From Amycolatopsis balhimycina FH 1894 (GTDB taxonomy: Bacteria > Actinomycetota > Actinomycetes > Mycobacteriales > Pseudonocardiaceae), in the NCBI RefSeq assembly GCF_000384295.1, contig NZ_KB913037.1, forward strand, positions 8,879,508 through 8,943,507: DNA of 64,000 nt, in the 5' to 3' direction. A model generated the notes under the pieces. The model was not told the origin of the DNA and ran no database searches. It worked only from the letters and a program-made list of their open reading frames with translations. This document shows, in pieces, positions 17,407 to 26,825 of the stretch (positions are counted from its first letter, which is position 1; each line of letters opens with the position of its first letter). Both the position numbers and the translations under genes were made by a program.

Positions 17407-17731
17407 TGTCGAGCGCTTCCTCGATCGCGTTCTTCAGCTGCACGAACTGGTCCGCTTCCCGGCCGGTGAAGATGATGGAGTGCGCGTCCTTGATGGCCTC
17501 CATGAACGCCGGCCGGATCGGCGTACCGGTCAGGGGCGGCTGGCCGGTGTTGATGCGGAAGTAGCCGTTCTTCAACGCCACCGCCGGGCTGAATTCGATG
17601 TACCGGATCGCCCGCAGCGGCACCGACATCTCGGACTTGCCGGCGAGAACGCTGCCCAAACCCCGCGGGGGCCTGATGGTGACCGTGGTGCCGTCGAATT
17701 CGACACTGCCACGTCTCGTGGTGACCTGCAT
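17393..17731 (-). CDS. DUF4429-like PH-fold protein
   Basis: A 112-residue protein resembling DUF4429/bacterial PH-like domains: GSVEFDGTTVTIRPPRGL, then IRYIEFSPAVALKNGYFRIN and the closing helix READQFVQLKNAIEEAL. Such domains turn up in actinomycete membrane or phage-linked proteins; the biochemical role is unknown. AAAGGAAA lies before the ATG at 17731. About 82 bases upstream of the start is the GGACAACTGTCC element also found before the kinase gene. Confidence 0.7.
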   Translation of the reverse strand: MQVTTRRGSVEFDGTTVTIRPPRGLGSVLAGKSEMSVPLRAIRYIEFSPAVALKNGYFRINTGQPPLTGTPIRPAFMEAIKDAHSIIFTGREADQFVQLKNAIEEALDNGRR

Positions 17732-17812
17732 TTGCGTTTCCTTTGCGTGGGTCGAGGTTGTGCACCCGATCGGGTACTCCCCGAATCTAATAAACCGTCG
17801 ACCCTGCAGCCA

Positions 17813-17824
17813 GGACAACTGTCC
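17813..17824. promoter_or_regulatory. repeated dyad GGACAACTGTCC, copy 1
   Basis: GGACA-AC-TGTCC has perfect 5-bp arms. It is about 80 bases upstream of the DUF4429-like gene and just after the response-regulator stop. An identical 12-mer lies at 19868-19879, upstream of the kinase. The pair is a candidate binding site for the response regulator encoded between them. Confidence 0.55.
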
Positions 17825-17831
17825 CCGGCGG

Positions 17832-18587
17832 TCAGGGAAAACGAGCACGCACGGCGTCGTCGAGGAAGAACTCCCAGTTCCGGTTGGCGTACCGGACGAT
17901 CTCGTTGAGCGGCTTTCCGGCTTGGATCCCGGGGTCCAGGGTGAGGAGCTGGACGAGCAGGTCGGGCATCAGGTTGCCGATCGTCCGGCGGGGGTGGCCG
18001 GTCAGTTCGGCGATCTCTTCCCGTGAATGGGCGCCCAGAGCGATGGCCCGCCAAATCGCCCGGTGCTTTTCGTCGCGGAAAATCGTTTGCGAAATCGGGT
18101 GGCTGTGGCTGCTCGGCAGATACGCGCTGAGCACCGGGTCGACGTAGGGCCGGCCCGCCGCGGCGGCGAGGATCGCCGCGTTGAGCACATCGGCCTTCCC
18201 CGTTCCGGAACTCTTGGAGCAGTACGCGCGGATCTTCAGCTCCTCTTCGGCGTACAACAGGTGCAGCCTGCGGTTCGCCTCGCCGGAGGTCCAGAGGACG
18301 ATGCCGCCGGGATCCGGGCGGGCACGGAAGTCGTTCACCGCCGTCAGGCCGGTGATCAGCATCCGGTCCCGGGTCGGCCGTACCTCACGGCGGAGCCGGC
18401 GCCGGTCGAACTCCTGGCTGAGGTGCTCGAACAACAGGTCCACCACCACGACGTCGAACGGGCCCGCCAAGCTCCGCGCCTCGAGTGGATCCCGGGCCAG
18501 TTCGACTTCGTGCCCGTGTTCGTCGCGCAGCAGCTGGGCGACCGGGCCGGCGAGCTGGATGGTGTCCTCGATGAGCAGTACTCGCAT
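17832..18587 (-). CDS. response regulator with C-terminal HTH
   Basis: A 251-residue protein. The N-terminal receiver keeps the acidic pair (IED at 6-8), the phospho-acceptor Asp50 in DVVVVD and a Lys in AYCSKSSG; the middle LWTSGEA supplies the Thr/Ser switch. The C-terminal half has an HTH-like part (KHRAIWRAIALGAHSREEIAELTGHPRRTIGNLMPDLL). The receiver has an unusual insert (about residues 55-80). It is 32 bases downstream of the kinase gene in the same direction. Confidence 0.8.
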   Translation of the reverse strand: MRVLLIEDTIQLAGPVAQLLRDEHGHEVELARDPLEARSLAGPFDVVVVDLLFEHLSQEFDRRRLRREVRPTRDRMLITGLTAVNDFRARPDPGGIVLWTSGEANRRLHLLYAEEELKIRAYCSKSSGTGKADVLNAAILAAAAGRPYVDPVLSAYLPSSHSHPISQTIFRDEKHRAIWRAIALGAHSREEIAELTGHPRRTIGNLMPDLLVQLLTLDPGIQAGKPLNEIVRYANRNWEFFLDDAVRARFP

Positions 18588-18619
18588 CGTCGTCTCCGTC
18601 GTTCACCTGAATGGCCGGC

Positions 18620-19795
18620 TCACCGCAGCGGCAGGCTGAGCCGCATCCCGGTTTCCCCGTCGTCCGTGTACCGCTCGAGGTCGCCACCGAGCCGGCGAGC
18701 GTCGGCGCGAAGCCGGTGCAGGCTCTTGGCCGGGTCGTCGAGCACGGCGGCGGCGAAGCCCGGCCCGTTGTCGACGACTTCGACGGTCACGCTCGTGAAA
18801 TCGTGCACCGAGCACCGGATGCGCACCGTGTCGCCACCGTGCACGACGACGTTCTTCAGCAGGTCGCCCAGGGCCCTGCTGATCAGTGCCCCGATCGGCC
18901 GCACGACGGTGAGCGCTCCGACCCGCGGGCTCTCGACGATCTTCAGCCGCCCGGTGAAGGTCCGGGTCCGCTCGCTGATCACGACCGCGAGGGGAATCTG
19001 GTCCCGGATGAACAGCATGTCGATCCGCCGGTCGCTGACCGCCTGCTCCAGCTCCTCCAGCTTCTCCAGCATCGCCGGGATGGCGGGCTGTTCCGCGCGC
19101 ACCGCGGCCAGCCCCGCCTTGACGTGCGAATGCAGGAAGTTGAAGAACTCGTCGTAGCTTCGTTGCAGGGTCTCCGTCTGACCGCCGACGGCCACCCGGC
19201 AGACCGCCACCGCGGCCCGGCCGATCACGTACCCGACCACCAGCTGCAGCTGCCCGGCGCCGACCGCGATGAGGTTTTCGGCCGTCGGGTGGTCCGTCAT
19301 GAGCAGCAGCAGGACCAGCGGCTGGGCGACCGGCACGACCACGATCAGCGTCTCGACGACGACACGGGCCGCGAGCGCGAGCGGGATCACCTGCACGTAC
19401 ATGGTCAAGAACGTGATGGTCGGCGCGGCGTAGTTGCACAGGGGAGTGCAGGCGCCCACCCCGTAGCGATCGGTCGCCGTGAGGAAAGCCGCGACGGCGG
19501 GGAGCAGCAGGCTCTGCAGGCACGGCAGCCACAGCCAGCGGCGGCCCAGCGCGAACGGACTGGGCCGCTTCAGGAACAACGCGGCGAGGGGCAGGTGAGC
19601 GAGGGAGAGGCCCAGGACGATGTTCCGGGCCACCGGGCCGGCGTAGGGATCGACCATCGCGCTGATGAACGACCCGAGGAACTGGAAGAGGACGCCGGCC
19701 GGCTGGAGCTTGGCGACGATCGCGAGCGTGGTCTTGCGGGTTGCTTCCTCGTGCCACCGATCGGCGTCGAGCACGCCCTTCGGTGAAGCTTCCAC
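18620..19795 (-). CDS. membrane sensor histidine kinase
   Basis: A 391-residue kinase. Several hydrophobic segments cover about residues 30-200. FFNFLHSHVKAGLAAV holds the likely phospho-His, in the manner of HisKA_3-type kinases. The ATP-binding end has LGDLLKNVVVHGG (N box) and VEVVDNGPGF (G1). I prefer the GTG at 19795 because AGGAG sits seven bases before it; longer readings up to a TTG at 19873 lack a good site and would run over a GGACAACTGTCC dyad. It pairs with the response regulator downstream. Signal unknown. Confidence 0.8.
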   Translation of the reverse strand: MEASPKGVLDADRWHEEATRKTTLAIVAKLQPAGVLFQFLGSFISAMVDPYAGPVARNIVLGLSLAHLPLAALFLKRPSPFALGRRWLWLPCLQSLLLPAVAAFLTATDRYGVGACTPLCNYAAPTITFLTMYVQVIPLALAARVVVETLIVVVPVAQPLVLLLLMTDHPTAENLIAVGAGQLQLVVGYVIGRAAVAVCRVAVGGQTETLQRSYDEFFNFLHSHVKAGLAAVRAEQPAIPAMLEKLEELEQAVSDRRIDMLFIRDQIPLAVVISERTRTFTGRLKIVESPRVGALTVVRPIGALISRALGDLLKNVVVHGGDTVRIRCSVHDFTSVTVEVVDNGPGFAAAVLDDPAKSLHRLRADARRLGGDLERYTDDGETGMRLSLPLR

Positions 19796-19867
19796 GAGAC
19801 GGCTCCTGGGGCGATTCGGTGGACGTCGGACCACAACGATCATGCGGCGTGCGGGCTCGTTCGTCAC

Positions 19868-19879
19868 GGACAACTGTCC
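19868..19879. promoter_or_regulatory. repeated dyad GGACAACTGTCC, copy 2
   Basis: Identical to the dyad at 17813-17824 and placed 73 bases upstream of the chosen kinase start, about the same distance as copy 1 has to the DUF4429-like gene. This suggests that the response regulator controls both its own operon and the two downstream genes. Confidence 0.55.
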
Positions 19880-19972
19880 CGAACTGCCCGCGCACCCGCA
19901 GGTAACGTGTCGAACCCCGGAGTGCCTCCGTTACCCGGCGGCCGGCCGCTGCGGCGTTGGATCGGTTCCGGC

Positions 19973-20533
19973 TCAGCCGCGTGGTCCCGCACCGTGCAGG
20001 AGGGTGTCGATCACCAGCGTGGCCAGGTCGTCGGGGTCCTGGGTGTCCGGCTTGTCGATCGCCTCGCTGAGCAAGGCGTAGTACACCTGGCGCGCCCAGT
20101 CCAGGTCGGCGTCGGGCCCGAGGAGTCCTTCGCGCTGGGCGCGGACCATGAGGTCGACGGTGTGGCCGTCGATCTCCGCCCACAGCGCGGCCGCCGCGCT
20201 GGTGTGCGCAGTGGCGTGGCTGAGGGTGAACCGCCACGTGCTCTTGACCCGCAGGACGTTCGCGGTCACCCGGTGCAGCGCGACGAGCGCGGGCGCGGCC
20301 GCCGGGCGGGCGTCTTCGATCGCGTCGATGAGCTGCTGCTTCGCGGAGACGGCGAGTGCCTCCAGGAGCGCCTGCCGGTTGGCGAAGCGGCGGTGCACGG
20401 TGATCCTCGTCAGGCCGGCCGCCTCGGCGATCTGTTCCATCGACGCCGAAGGGTCCTCGGCGAGGACCCGCTCGGCCGCCTCCAGGATCGCGCGCACACT
20501 GCGCTCGGCATCTGCCCGCAGTGCTCGGCCCAT
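19973..20533 (-). CDS. TetR family regulator
   Basis: A 186-residue TetR protein. Its HTH is ILEAAERVLAEDPSASMEQIAEAAGLTRITVHRRFANRQALLEAL; the rest is helical. The ATG at 20533 has AGGAGA upstream; a start at 20569 is less likely. It is divergent from the hydrolase/SDR/hydrolase operon, with 209 bases between the starts, and is its likely regulator. The spacer holds two TGATAC repeats but no convincing palindrome. Confidence 0.88.
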   Translation of the reverse strand: MGRALRADAERSVRAILEAAERVLAEDPSASMEQIAEAAGLTRITVHRRFANRQALLEALAVSAKQQLIDAIEDARPAAAPALVALHRVTANVLRVKSTWRFTLSHATAHTSAAAALWAEIDGHTVDLMVRAQREGLLGPDADLDWARQVYYALLSEAIDKPDTQDPDDLATLVIDTLLHGAGPRG

Positions 20534-20742
20534 GTCTGTCTCCTGTCTCGGTGCACGACTCGTCCCCACGGAGAGGATACGTGAACGCTACGTGTACCTG
20601 ACTAGTTGATACTTCACTGTTGCAGCTATGGCGGCTAGGTGATACGTTCGTGAAACGGATAGCGGCTCTGTCGACGCAACGCCGACGGGGTTCGACGGTC
20701 CCTCACGCCGGGGAAGTCACCGGCCAGACCCAAGGAATTGCC

Positions 20743-21735
20743 ATGCCCTCAACGAAACTCCGCGCCCGTGTCTCCCGGCGCACCGCCGTGGCGGTGGCCG
20801 CGGTGTCGATCGCCGCCGCCGTCGCCGGAGCGGCACCGAGCGCGGCGACCGCCGCCGGCGCCGGGCCGGCCGGCGCGGTCGCCCGGACGCAGAGCGCCGG
20901 CACCGCGCCCAACCTGCGCGTCACGGCCGCCAACGGCGTCACCTACCAGTACCGCCGCTTCGGCAACCCCGGCGCCGGCCGCGTGCCCCTGGTCTTCTTC
21001 CAGCACTACCGCGGCACCCTCGACAACTGGGACCCCCTGCTCGTCGACACCATCGCCGCCAAGCGCGAAGTCATCCTCGTGGACAACGTCGGCGTCGGCG
21101 GCTCCACCGGCACGACCCCCGGCACCGTCCAGCAGATGAGCCTGGACGCCCTCGCGTTCATCGACGCGCTCAAGCTGCCCCGCTACGACCTGTTCGGCTT
21201 CTCCCTCGGCGGCGAGGTCGCCCAGGAGGTCGCCCTGCGCCGCCCCTGGCAGGTCCGTCGTGTCGTCCTGGCCGGTACCGGCCCCCAGGGTGGCGTGGAT
21301 CAGCGCGCCACCGACCCCAAGGTGCTGGCCGGCGCCCTGAAGGACGACCCCGGTCCCGCGGACTTCCTTTTCCTGTTCTTCAAGAACACCGCCACCAGCC
21401 AGGCCGCGGGAACCGAGTTCCTGCACCGCCTCGGGCAGCGCGCCGCCGAACCCGACGCCCCCGCGAGTCTCGCCACCCGCGACGAACAGCTCACCGCGTG
21501 GTCCGACTGGGGCATCCCCGACAAGTCCAAGCTGGTGCGTCTCGAAGCGCTGTTCCAGCCGGTCCTGGTCGCCGACGGCGACAGCGACATCCTGATGCCG
21601 CCGGCCAACTCCCGCCTGCTGGCCAAGGGCCTGCCCGACGCCCAGCTGCACATCTACCCGAACGCCGGTCACGGGTTCCTCTTCCAGTACGCCGTCCAGT
21701 TCGGCACCGAGGTCACCACCTTCCTCGACCGCTAA
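20743..21735 (+). CDS. exported alpha/beta hydrolase
   Basis: A 330-residue alpha/beta hydrolase with an N-terminal export signal containing a twin-arginine-like RVSRRTAVAV and an Ala-rich core to about residue 40. The catalytic set is complete: GFSLGG with Ser154, DGDSDILMP supplying the acid and NAGHGFLF supplying the His. The closest families are haloperoxidase-like and ester/lactone hydrolases. It is first of an operon facing a TetR gene. A paralogue two genes on lacks the signal peptide and the nucleophile Ser. Confidence 0.85.
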   Translation: MPSTKLRARVSRRTAVAVAAVSIAAAVAGAAPSAATAAGAGPAGAVARTQSAGTAPNLRVTAANGVTYQYRRFGNPGAGRVPLVFFQHYRGTLDNWDPLLVDTIAAKREVILVDNVGVGGSTGTTPGTVQQMSLDALAFIDALKLPRYDLFGFSLGGEVAQEVALRRPWQVRRVVLAGTGPQGGVDQRATDPKVLAGALKDDPGPADFLFLFFKNTATSQAAGTEFLHRLGQRAAEPDAPASLATRDEQLTAWSDWGIPDKSKLVRLEALFQPVLVADGDSDILMPPANSRLLAKGLPDAQLHIYPNAGHGFLFQYAVQFGTEVTTFLDR

Positions 21736-21764
21736 CCCCCCCCGCGACAATCAGGAGACCCGCA

Positions 21765-22577
21765 ATGACAACGAACAAACCGGTAGCGCTGGTGACGGGC
21801 GCGTCCTCCGGCATCGGCAAAGCCGCCGCCCTCGCGCTGGTCGAAGCCGGCTACGACGTGGTCGGCACCAGCCGTGACGCCGCCAAAGCCGGTCCACTGC
21901 CGGGCGTCACGTTCATCGACCTCGACGTCGCCGACGACGACTCGGTCACCGCCGCGGTCGGGGAGGTGATCGAGCGGTTCGGCCGGATCGACGTCCTGGT
22001 CAACAACGCCGGCTTCGGCTCCGGCGGCGCCGCCGAGGAAAGCTCGCTCGCGCAGGACCGGAAAGTGTTCGACATCAACGTCTTCGGCGTCCTGCGGATG
22101 ACGAAGGCCGTCCTGTCGCACATGCGGTCCCGGCGCAGCGGCCGGATCGTCAACATCTCATCCATCGTCGGGTTCATCCCGATGCCCTACATGGCCGTCT
22201 ACGCCGCGTCCAAGCACGCGATCGAGGGCTACTCGGAGTCCCTGGACCACGAGGTCCGCGAGCACGGCGTGCGGGTCCTGCTGGTCGAGCCCGCCTGGAC
22301 GAACACCTCCTTCGAAGCCAACGCCACCCAGCCCGACCACCCGCTGCCGATCTACGCCCGGCAGCGGCGCGCTTTCGAGCAGCAGATGGCGGAAGCGGTG
22401 AAGAACGGCGACGACCCCGCCATCGTCGCCAAGGCCATCGTCGCGGCCGCCACCGACGTCAAGCCGAAGCTGCGTTACGCCGCCGGGCAAAGCGGACGCG
22501 TCCACACCCTGCGCCGCCTCGCTCCCGCCGGGATCTTCGACCGGCAGATCCGCAAGCTCAACGGGCTGCCCGCATGA
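21765..22577 (+). CDS. SDR family oxidoreductase
   Basis: Classical SDR of 270 residues: TGASSGIGKAAA, then DVLVNNAGFGSGG, NISSIVGFIPMPYMAVYAASKHA with catalytic Ser, Tyr and Lys, and VEPAWTNTSF. AGGAGA precedes the ATG at 21765. It lies between two alpha/beta hydrolase genes and overlaps the second by an ATGA. A short poly-C run just before it may be a site of slippage. Substrate unknown. Confidence 0.9.
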   Translation: MTTNKPVALVTGASSGIGKAAALALVEAGYDVVGTSRDAAKAGPLPGVTFIDLDVADDDSVTAAVGEVIERFGRIDVLVNNAGFGSGGAAEESSLAQDRKVFDINVFGVLRMTKAVLSHMRSRRSGRIVNISSIVGFIPMPYMAVYAASKHAIEGYSESLDHEVREHGVRVLLVEPAWTNTSFEANATQPDHPLPIYARQRRAFEQQMAEAVKNGDDPAIVAKAIVAAATDVKPKLRYAAGQSGRVHTLRRLAPAGIFDRQIRKLNGLPA

Positions 22578-23425
22578 GCACCACGACGGCGGACACGGCC
22601 GAAAACCTCTACGTACAAGGTCCTTCCGCGACCTTCGCCTACCGGCGCCTCGGCCCCCGCGGCGGTGTCCCGCTGATCCTGCTGAACCGGCTCCGGGGCA
22701 CCATCGACTGGTGGGACCCGGAGTTCCTGGACCACCTGGCCGCCGAGCACGACGTCATCGTGTTCGACGACATCGGAGTCGGCTACAGCACCGGCACCCC
22801 GCGCGACTCCGTCGAAGGCTTCGCCGACGGCGCCATCGAGTTCATCGAGGCCCTGGGCCTGACGCGGGTGGACCTGCTCGGCTGGACCCTCGGCGGCATC
22901 GTCGCCCAGTACGTGACGCGCCGCCGGCCCGAACTGGTCCGCAAGCTGGTCCTCGCGGCCAGCAACCTGGACGGTCGGGTGCCGGGCGCACCGGCCCCGG
23001 ACCCGAAGGTCCGAGCCATCCTGGGACAGCCCGAGGTCAGCGGGGACGACCTGGTGTACCTCTTCTTCCCCGACACCGATACGGGACGCGCCGCCGGGCA
23101 CGCCTACCTCGCCAGGGTGGCAGGCCGGCTGGCCACCGGGCGCCCCGAGATCTCCGAGGCGGCGGCCACGAGCCAGTTCAGCGCGATCGGCAAGAGCGCG
23201 GGAATCTCGTTCGACCGGACCCGAGCGGACCTGGAAACCATCACCCACCCCGTCCTCTACGCCACCGGCATGCGGGACGCGATGATCCCCGCCCTCAGCG
23301 CTTACGTTGCCGTCCAGCACCTGGCCGACGCCACCCTCGTGATCTACGGCGACGCCGGTCACGCGTTCCTTTTCCAGCACGCCAAGGACTTCGCCACCCA
23401 GGTGGCCACTTTCCTCGCCGCCTGA
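22574..23425 (+). CDS. alpha/beta hydrolase paralogue with Thr at the nucleophile site
   Basis: A 283-residue cytosolic alpha/beta hydrolase, alignable along its length with the exported hydrolase at 20743 (RRLGPRGGVPLILLNRLRG; DDIGVGYSTGT; DAGHAFLFQ). The nucleophile elbow reads GWTLGG, with Thr105 where the paralogue has Ser154. The His (GDAGHAF) and an Asp-containing TGMRDAMIP are kept. It may be a Thr-nucleophile enzyme, a slow enzyme or a non-enzymatic ligand binder. It overlaps the SDR stop by four bases. Confidence 0.85.
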   Translation: MSTTTADTAENLYVQGPSATFAYRRLGPRGGVPLILLNRLRGTIDWWDPEFLDHLAAEHDVIVFDDIGVGYSTGTPRDSVEGFADGAIEFIEALGLTRVDLLGWTLGGIVAQYVTRRRPELVRKLVLAASNLDGRVPGAPAPDPKVRAILGQPEVSGDDLVYLFFPDTDTGRAAGHAYLARVAGRLATGRPEISEAAATSQFSAIGKSAGISFDRTRADLETITHPVLYATGMRDAMIPALSAYVAVQHLADATLVIYGDAGHAFLFQHAKDFATQVATFLAA

Positions 23426-23453
23426 ACCCGTCCGCGCCGGCAAAGGGAACACC

Positions 23454-23651
23454 ATGACGCAGTTCGCCATCGAAACCGTGACACCGAAGGTCCGCAAGGT
23501 CACCTTCACGAACCTGCCCGTGAACGTCGTCGCCCTGTGGGCGCTGGTCGTCGCAAGCACGACAACGATGGCGGCGCCGGCGTACCTGGCGGCCGCGAGC
23601 GTGGTCAGCTCCATCCGTGCCGCGTCGCCGGAGACACGCGCGCAAATGTAA
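23454..23651 (+). CDS. short ORF, possible crotonase N-terminal stub
   Basis: A 65-residue reading frame with a good AAAGGGA site before the ATG. Its start (VTPKVRKVTFTNLPVNVV) resembles the N-terminus of enoyl-CoA hydratases; the rest (VASTTTMAAPAYLAAASVV) does not continue that fold. It may be a remnant of a lost hydratase at the operon end or a real small protein. Nothing else between 23652 and 23792 is recognised. Confidence 0.4.
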   Translation: MTQFAIETVTPKVRKVTFTNLPVNVVALWALVVASTTTMAAPAYLAAASVVSSIRAASPETRAQM

Positions 23652-23792
23652 CTTACACAGCCTATTCGTCCTTTGTGGACTGACGATCGTGGCCTTGAAC
23701 TGCGAGGTCGCCCGGCCTGCGCCTAGGTCTCCGGGCGCGCCGGCGCGTGGATTGACAACTCTTCTCCGGGAAGTTCAGGCTGGCGCGACGCG

Positions 23793-23806
23793 TGTTAACG
23801 GTAACA
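23793..23806. promoter_or_regulatory. LacI-type operator before the GH62 gene
   Basis: TGTTAACGGTAACA has the same TGTTA/TAACA arms and central CG-type core as the site at 14468-14481. It lies 88 bases upstream of the arabinofuranosidase ATG. Both sites precede exported proteins, so one sugar-responsive LacI regulator outside this window may control both. Confidence 0.6.
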
Positions 23807-23819
23807 GTCGGCTCACTGA

Positions 23820-25352
<1,533 letters not shown>

Positions 25353-25360
25353 CCCGCGCC

Positions 25361-25392
25361 ACCCCTTCGGCAGGGATCCCTGCCGAAGGGGT
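25361..25392 (+). terminator. perfect 32-bp palindromic terminator
   Basis: Two exact 16-bp arms meet at GGGA/TCCC with no fixed loop, nine bases after the GH62 stop. Such a stable GC hairpin without a T-run is the usual actinomycete terminator. Confidence 0.85.
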
Positions 25393-25495
25393 GGGCAGTG
25401 CTCGCTTGCACGCTTGGCGGGCCCGTGGGGTTGCCTTCGTCCGGTGTCTGATTGATCGCAGGTCACGGCCTGTTTCCCGGGTCTACGCTGAGGCG

Positions 25496-26824
25496 ATGAC
25501 GCTGGGGATGGACCGGGATGCGACGAAGCACCGCCGGTGGCAGAACACCTTTCTGGCCGGAGCGATCGTCTTCGGCATGGCCGCGCTCGGTGACGCGGCA
25601 GGGACGAGCTACGCGCTGAGCGCTCCCGGGTACGTCTTCGCCGACGGCGAGCTCACGGGCGAGATTCTGGTCCTCGCCCTGGCCGTCGCGCTGATGCTCG
25701 GCTGCGTCGCCCTCGGGCGGCGCCACGACCGGCAGCGCGCCTCGCTGGTCGCCGAGCACGAGCACTGGCTGCCGCCGCTGACCGAACGCGACGGCCAGGG
25801 GCAGGTCGACCTCGACGTCGAGACCGCCCGGTTGCGGCCGCTGGTGGTGCGCTCGGTGGGGCTCGTGCTCGGCTGGCTGGCTGTGCTCGCGGGGGTGGTC
25901 GCGGGATTCGTCGCGATGAGCGCGTCGGCCGACCACCTGCTGAAGACCGGGACGCGCGTGACCGGCGAGGTGCTGGGCGTCTACAAGCACAGCCGTGGCG
26001 AGGACACGATCCACGTGGAGTATCCGGTGGGGTACGGCGACGTGGCGTACCCCACCGGGTACGGCGACCTCCGGTTCGCCGACATCGTCTGGGACTCCGG
26101 CCGGTCGTACCGCAAGGGGCAGCGGATCACGGTCATCTACGACAAGGCCGACCCCGCCCGGGTGCGCACGCTGGAGGAGACCAACGACGACCCGGCCTGG
26201 ACCTGGGTGCTGACGGTGGGGACGGCCGCCGGCGGGATCGGGCTCGTGCTCTCGGTCATCGCCGCGGTGAACTGGCGGCGCCGCTCCCGCGCGGTCCGCG
26301 CCACCGGCTGGCGGATCGCGTCGGTGACCGTCGTGCCGGACAAGCCGATGCGCTCGAACAGGCACCTGCCGGACATCAACGTCCGATACCGCGACGGCAC
26401 GACGATCACGCTGCGCGCGGCCACGTCGTCACACGGCGCGGCGCCGTTGAAGCACGAGCCGAACCGGCGGGCCTGGATCGGCGGCACCGACCGCGACATG
26501 GTGGTGCTCTTCCCGCACGGCCGCTGGCGCGAGCCGCCCTACGCCGTGCCAGCCTACGCGCTGAACCTGCGGGTCGCGGCTCAGCCCGCGGCGGCGCCCG
26601 TCCCCGAGGACCCGGAGCAGGTGGCGTTCGTCAAACGCAAGGTCCGCTGGTTCGTGATCGCCCTCTTCGGCTGGTTCGCCGCGCTGGTCGCGGTCAGTGT
26701 CCTGTTGATGGTGCTGAACCTGTTGTGGCCCATGTTCTTCGTCGTGGTGGTGGGTTCGCTCGTGCCCCTCCCGCTCACGCAGCTCTACTTCAGCCGGATG
26801 CGGACCGCGCCGGAGAAGAAATGA
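25496..26824 (+). CDS. DUF3592-like membrane protein
   Basis: A 442-residue membrane protein with about five membrane segments: two near the N-terminus, one around residues 128-145, one near 245-260 and two near the C-terminus. The outside loop after the third segment (GTRVTGEVLGV, then KGQRITVIYDKADPARVRTL) resembles DUF3592, a domain of unknown function. The loop contains a doubled YPxGYGD unit (YPVGYGDVAYPTGYGD). ATG at 25496 is chosen; one at 25508 is possible. Convergent with the nuclease gene, one base apart. Confidence 0.7.
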   Translation: MTLGMDRDATKHRRWQNTFLAGAIVFGMAALGDAAGTSYALSAPGYVFADGELTGEILVLALAVALMLGCVALGRRHDRQRASLVAEHEHWLPPLTERDGQGQVDLDVETARLRPLVVRSVGLVLGWLAVLAGVVAGFVAMSASADHLLKTGTRVTGEVLGVYKHSRGEDTIHVEYPVGYGDVAYPTGYGDLRFADIVWDSGRSYRKGQRITVIYDKADPARVRTLEETNDDPAWTWVLTVGTAAGGIGLVLSVIAAVNWRRRSRAVRATGWRIASVTVVPDKPMRSNRHLPDINVRYRDGTTITLRAATSSHGAAPLKHEPNRRAWIGGTDRDMVVLFPHGRWREPPYAVPAYALNLRVAAQPAAAPVPEDPEQVAFVKRKVRWFVIALFGWFAALVAVSVLLMVLNLLWPMFFVVVVGSLVPLPLTQLYFSRMRTAPEKK

Positions 26825-26825
26825 C

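Noticed and set aside
20534..20742. Searched for a TetR palindrome between the TetR and hydrolase genes
   Set aside because: Only two TGATAC repeats and near-repeats were seen; no dyad strong enough to call an operator.
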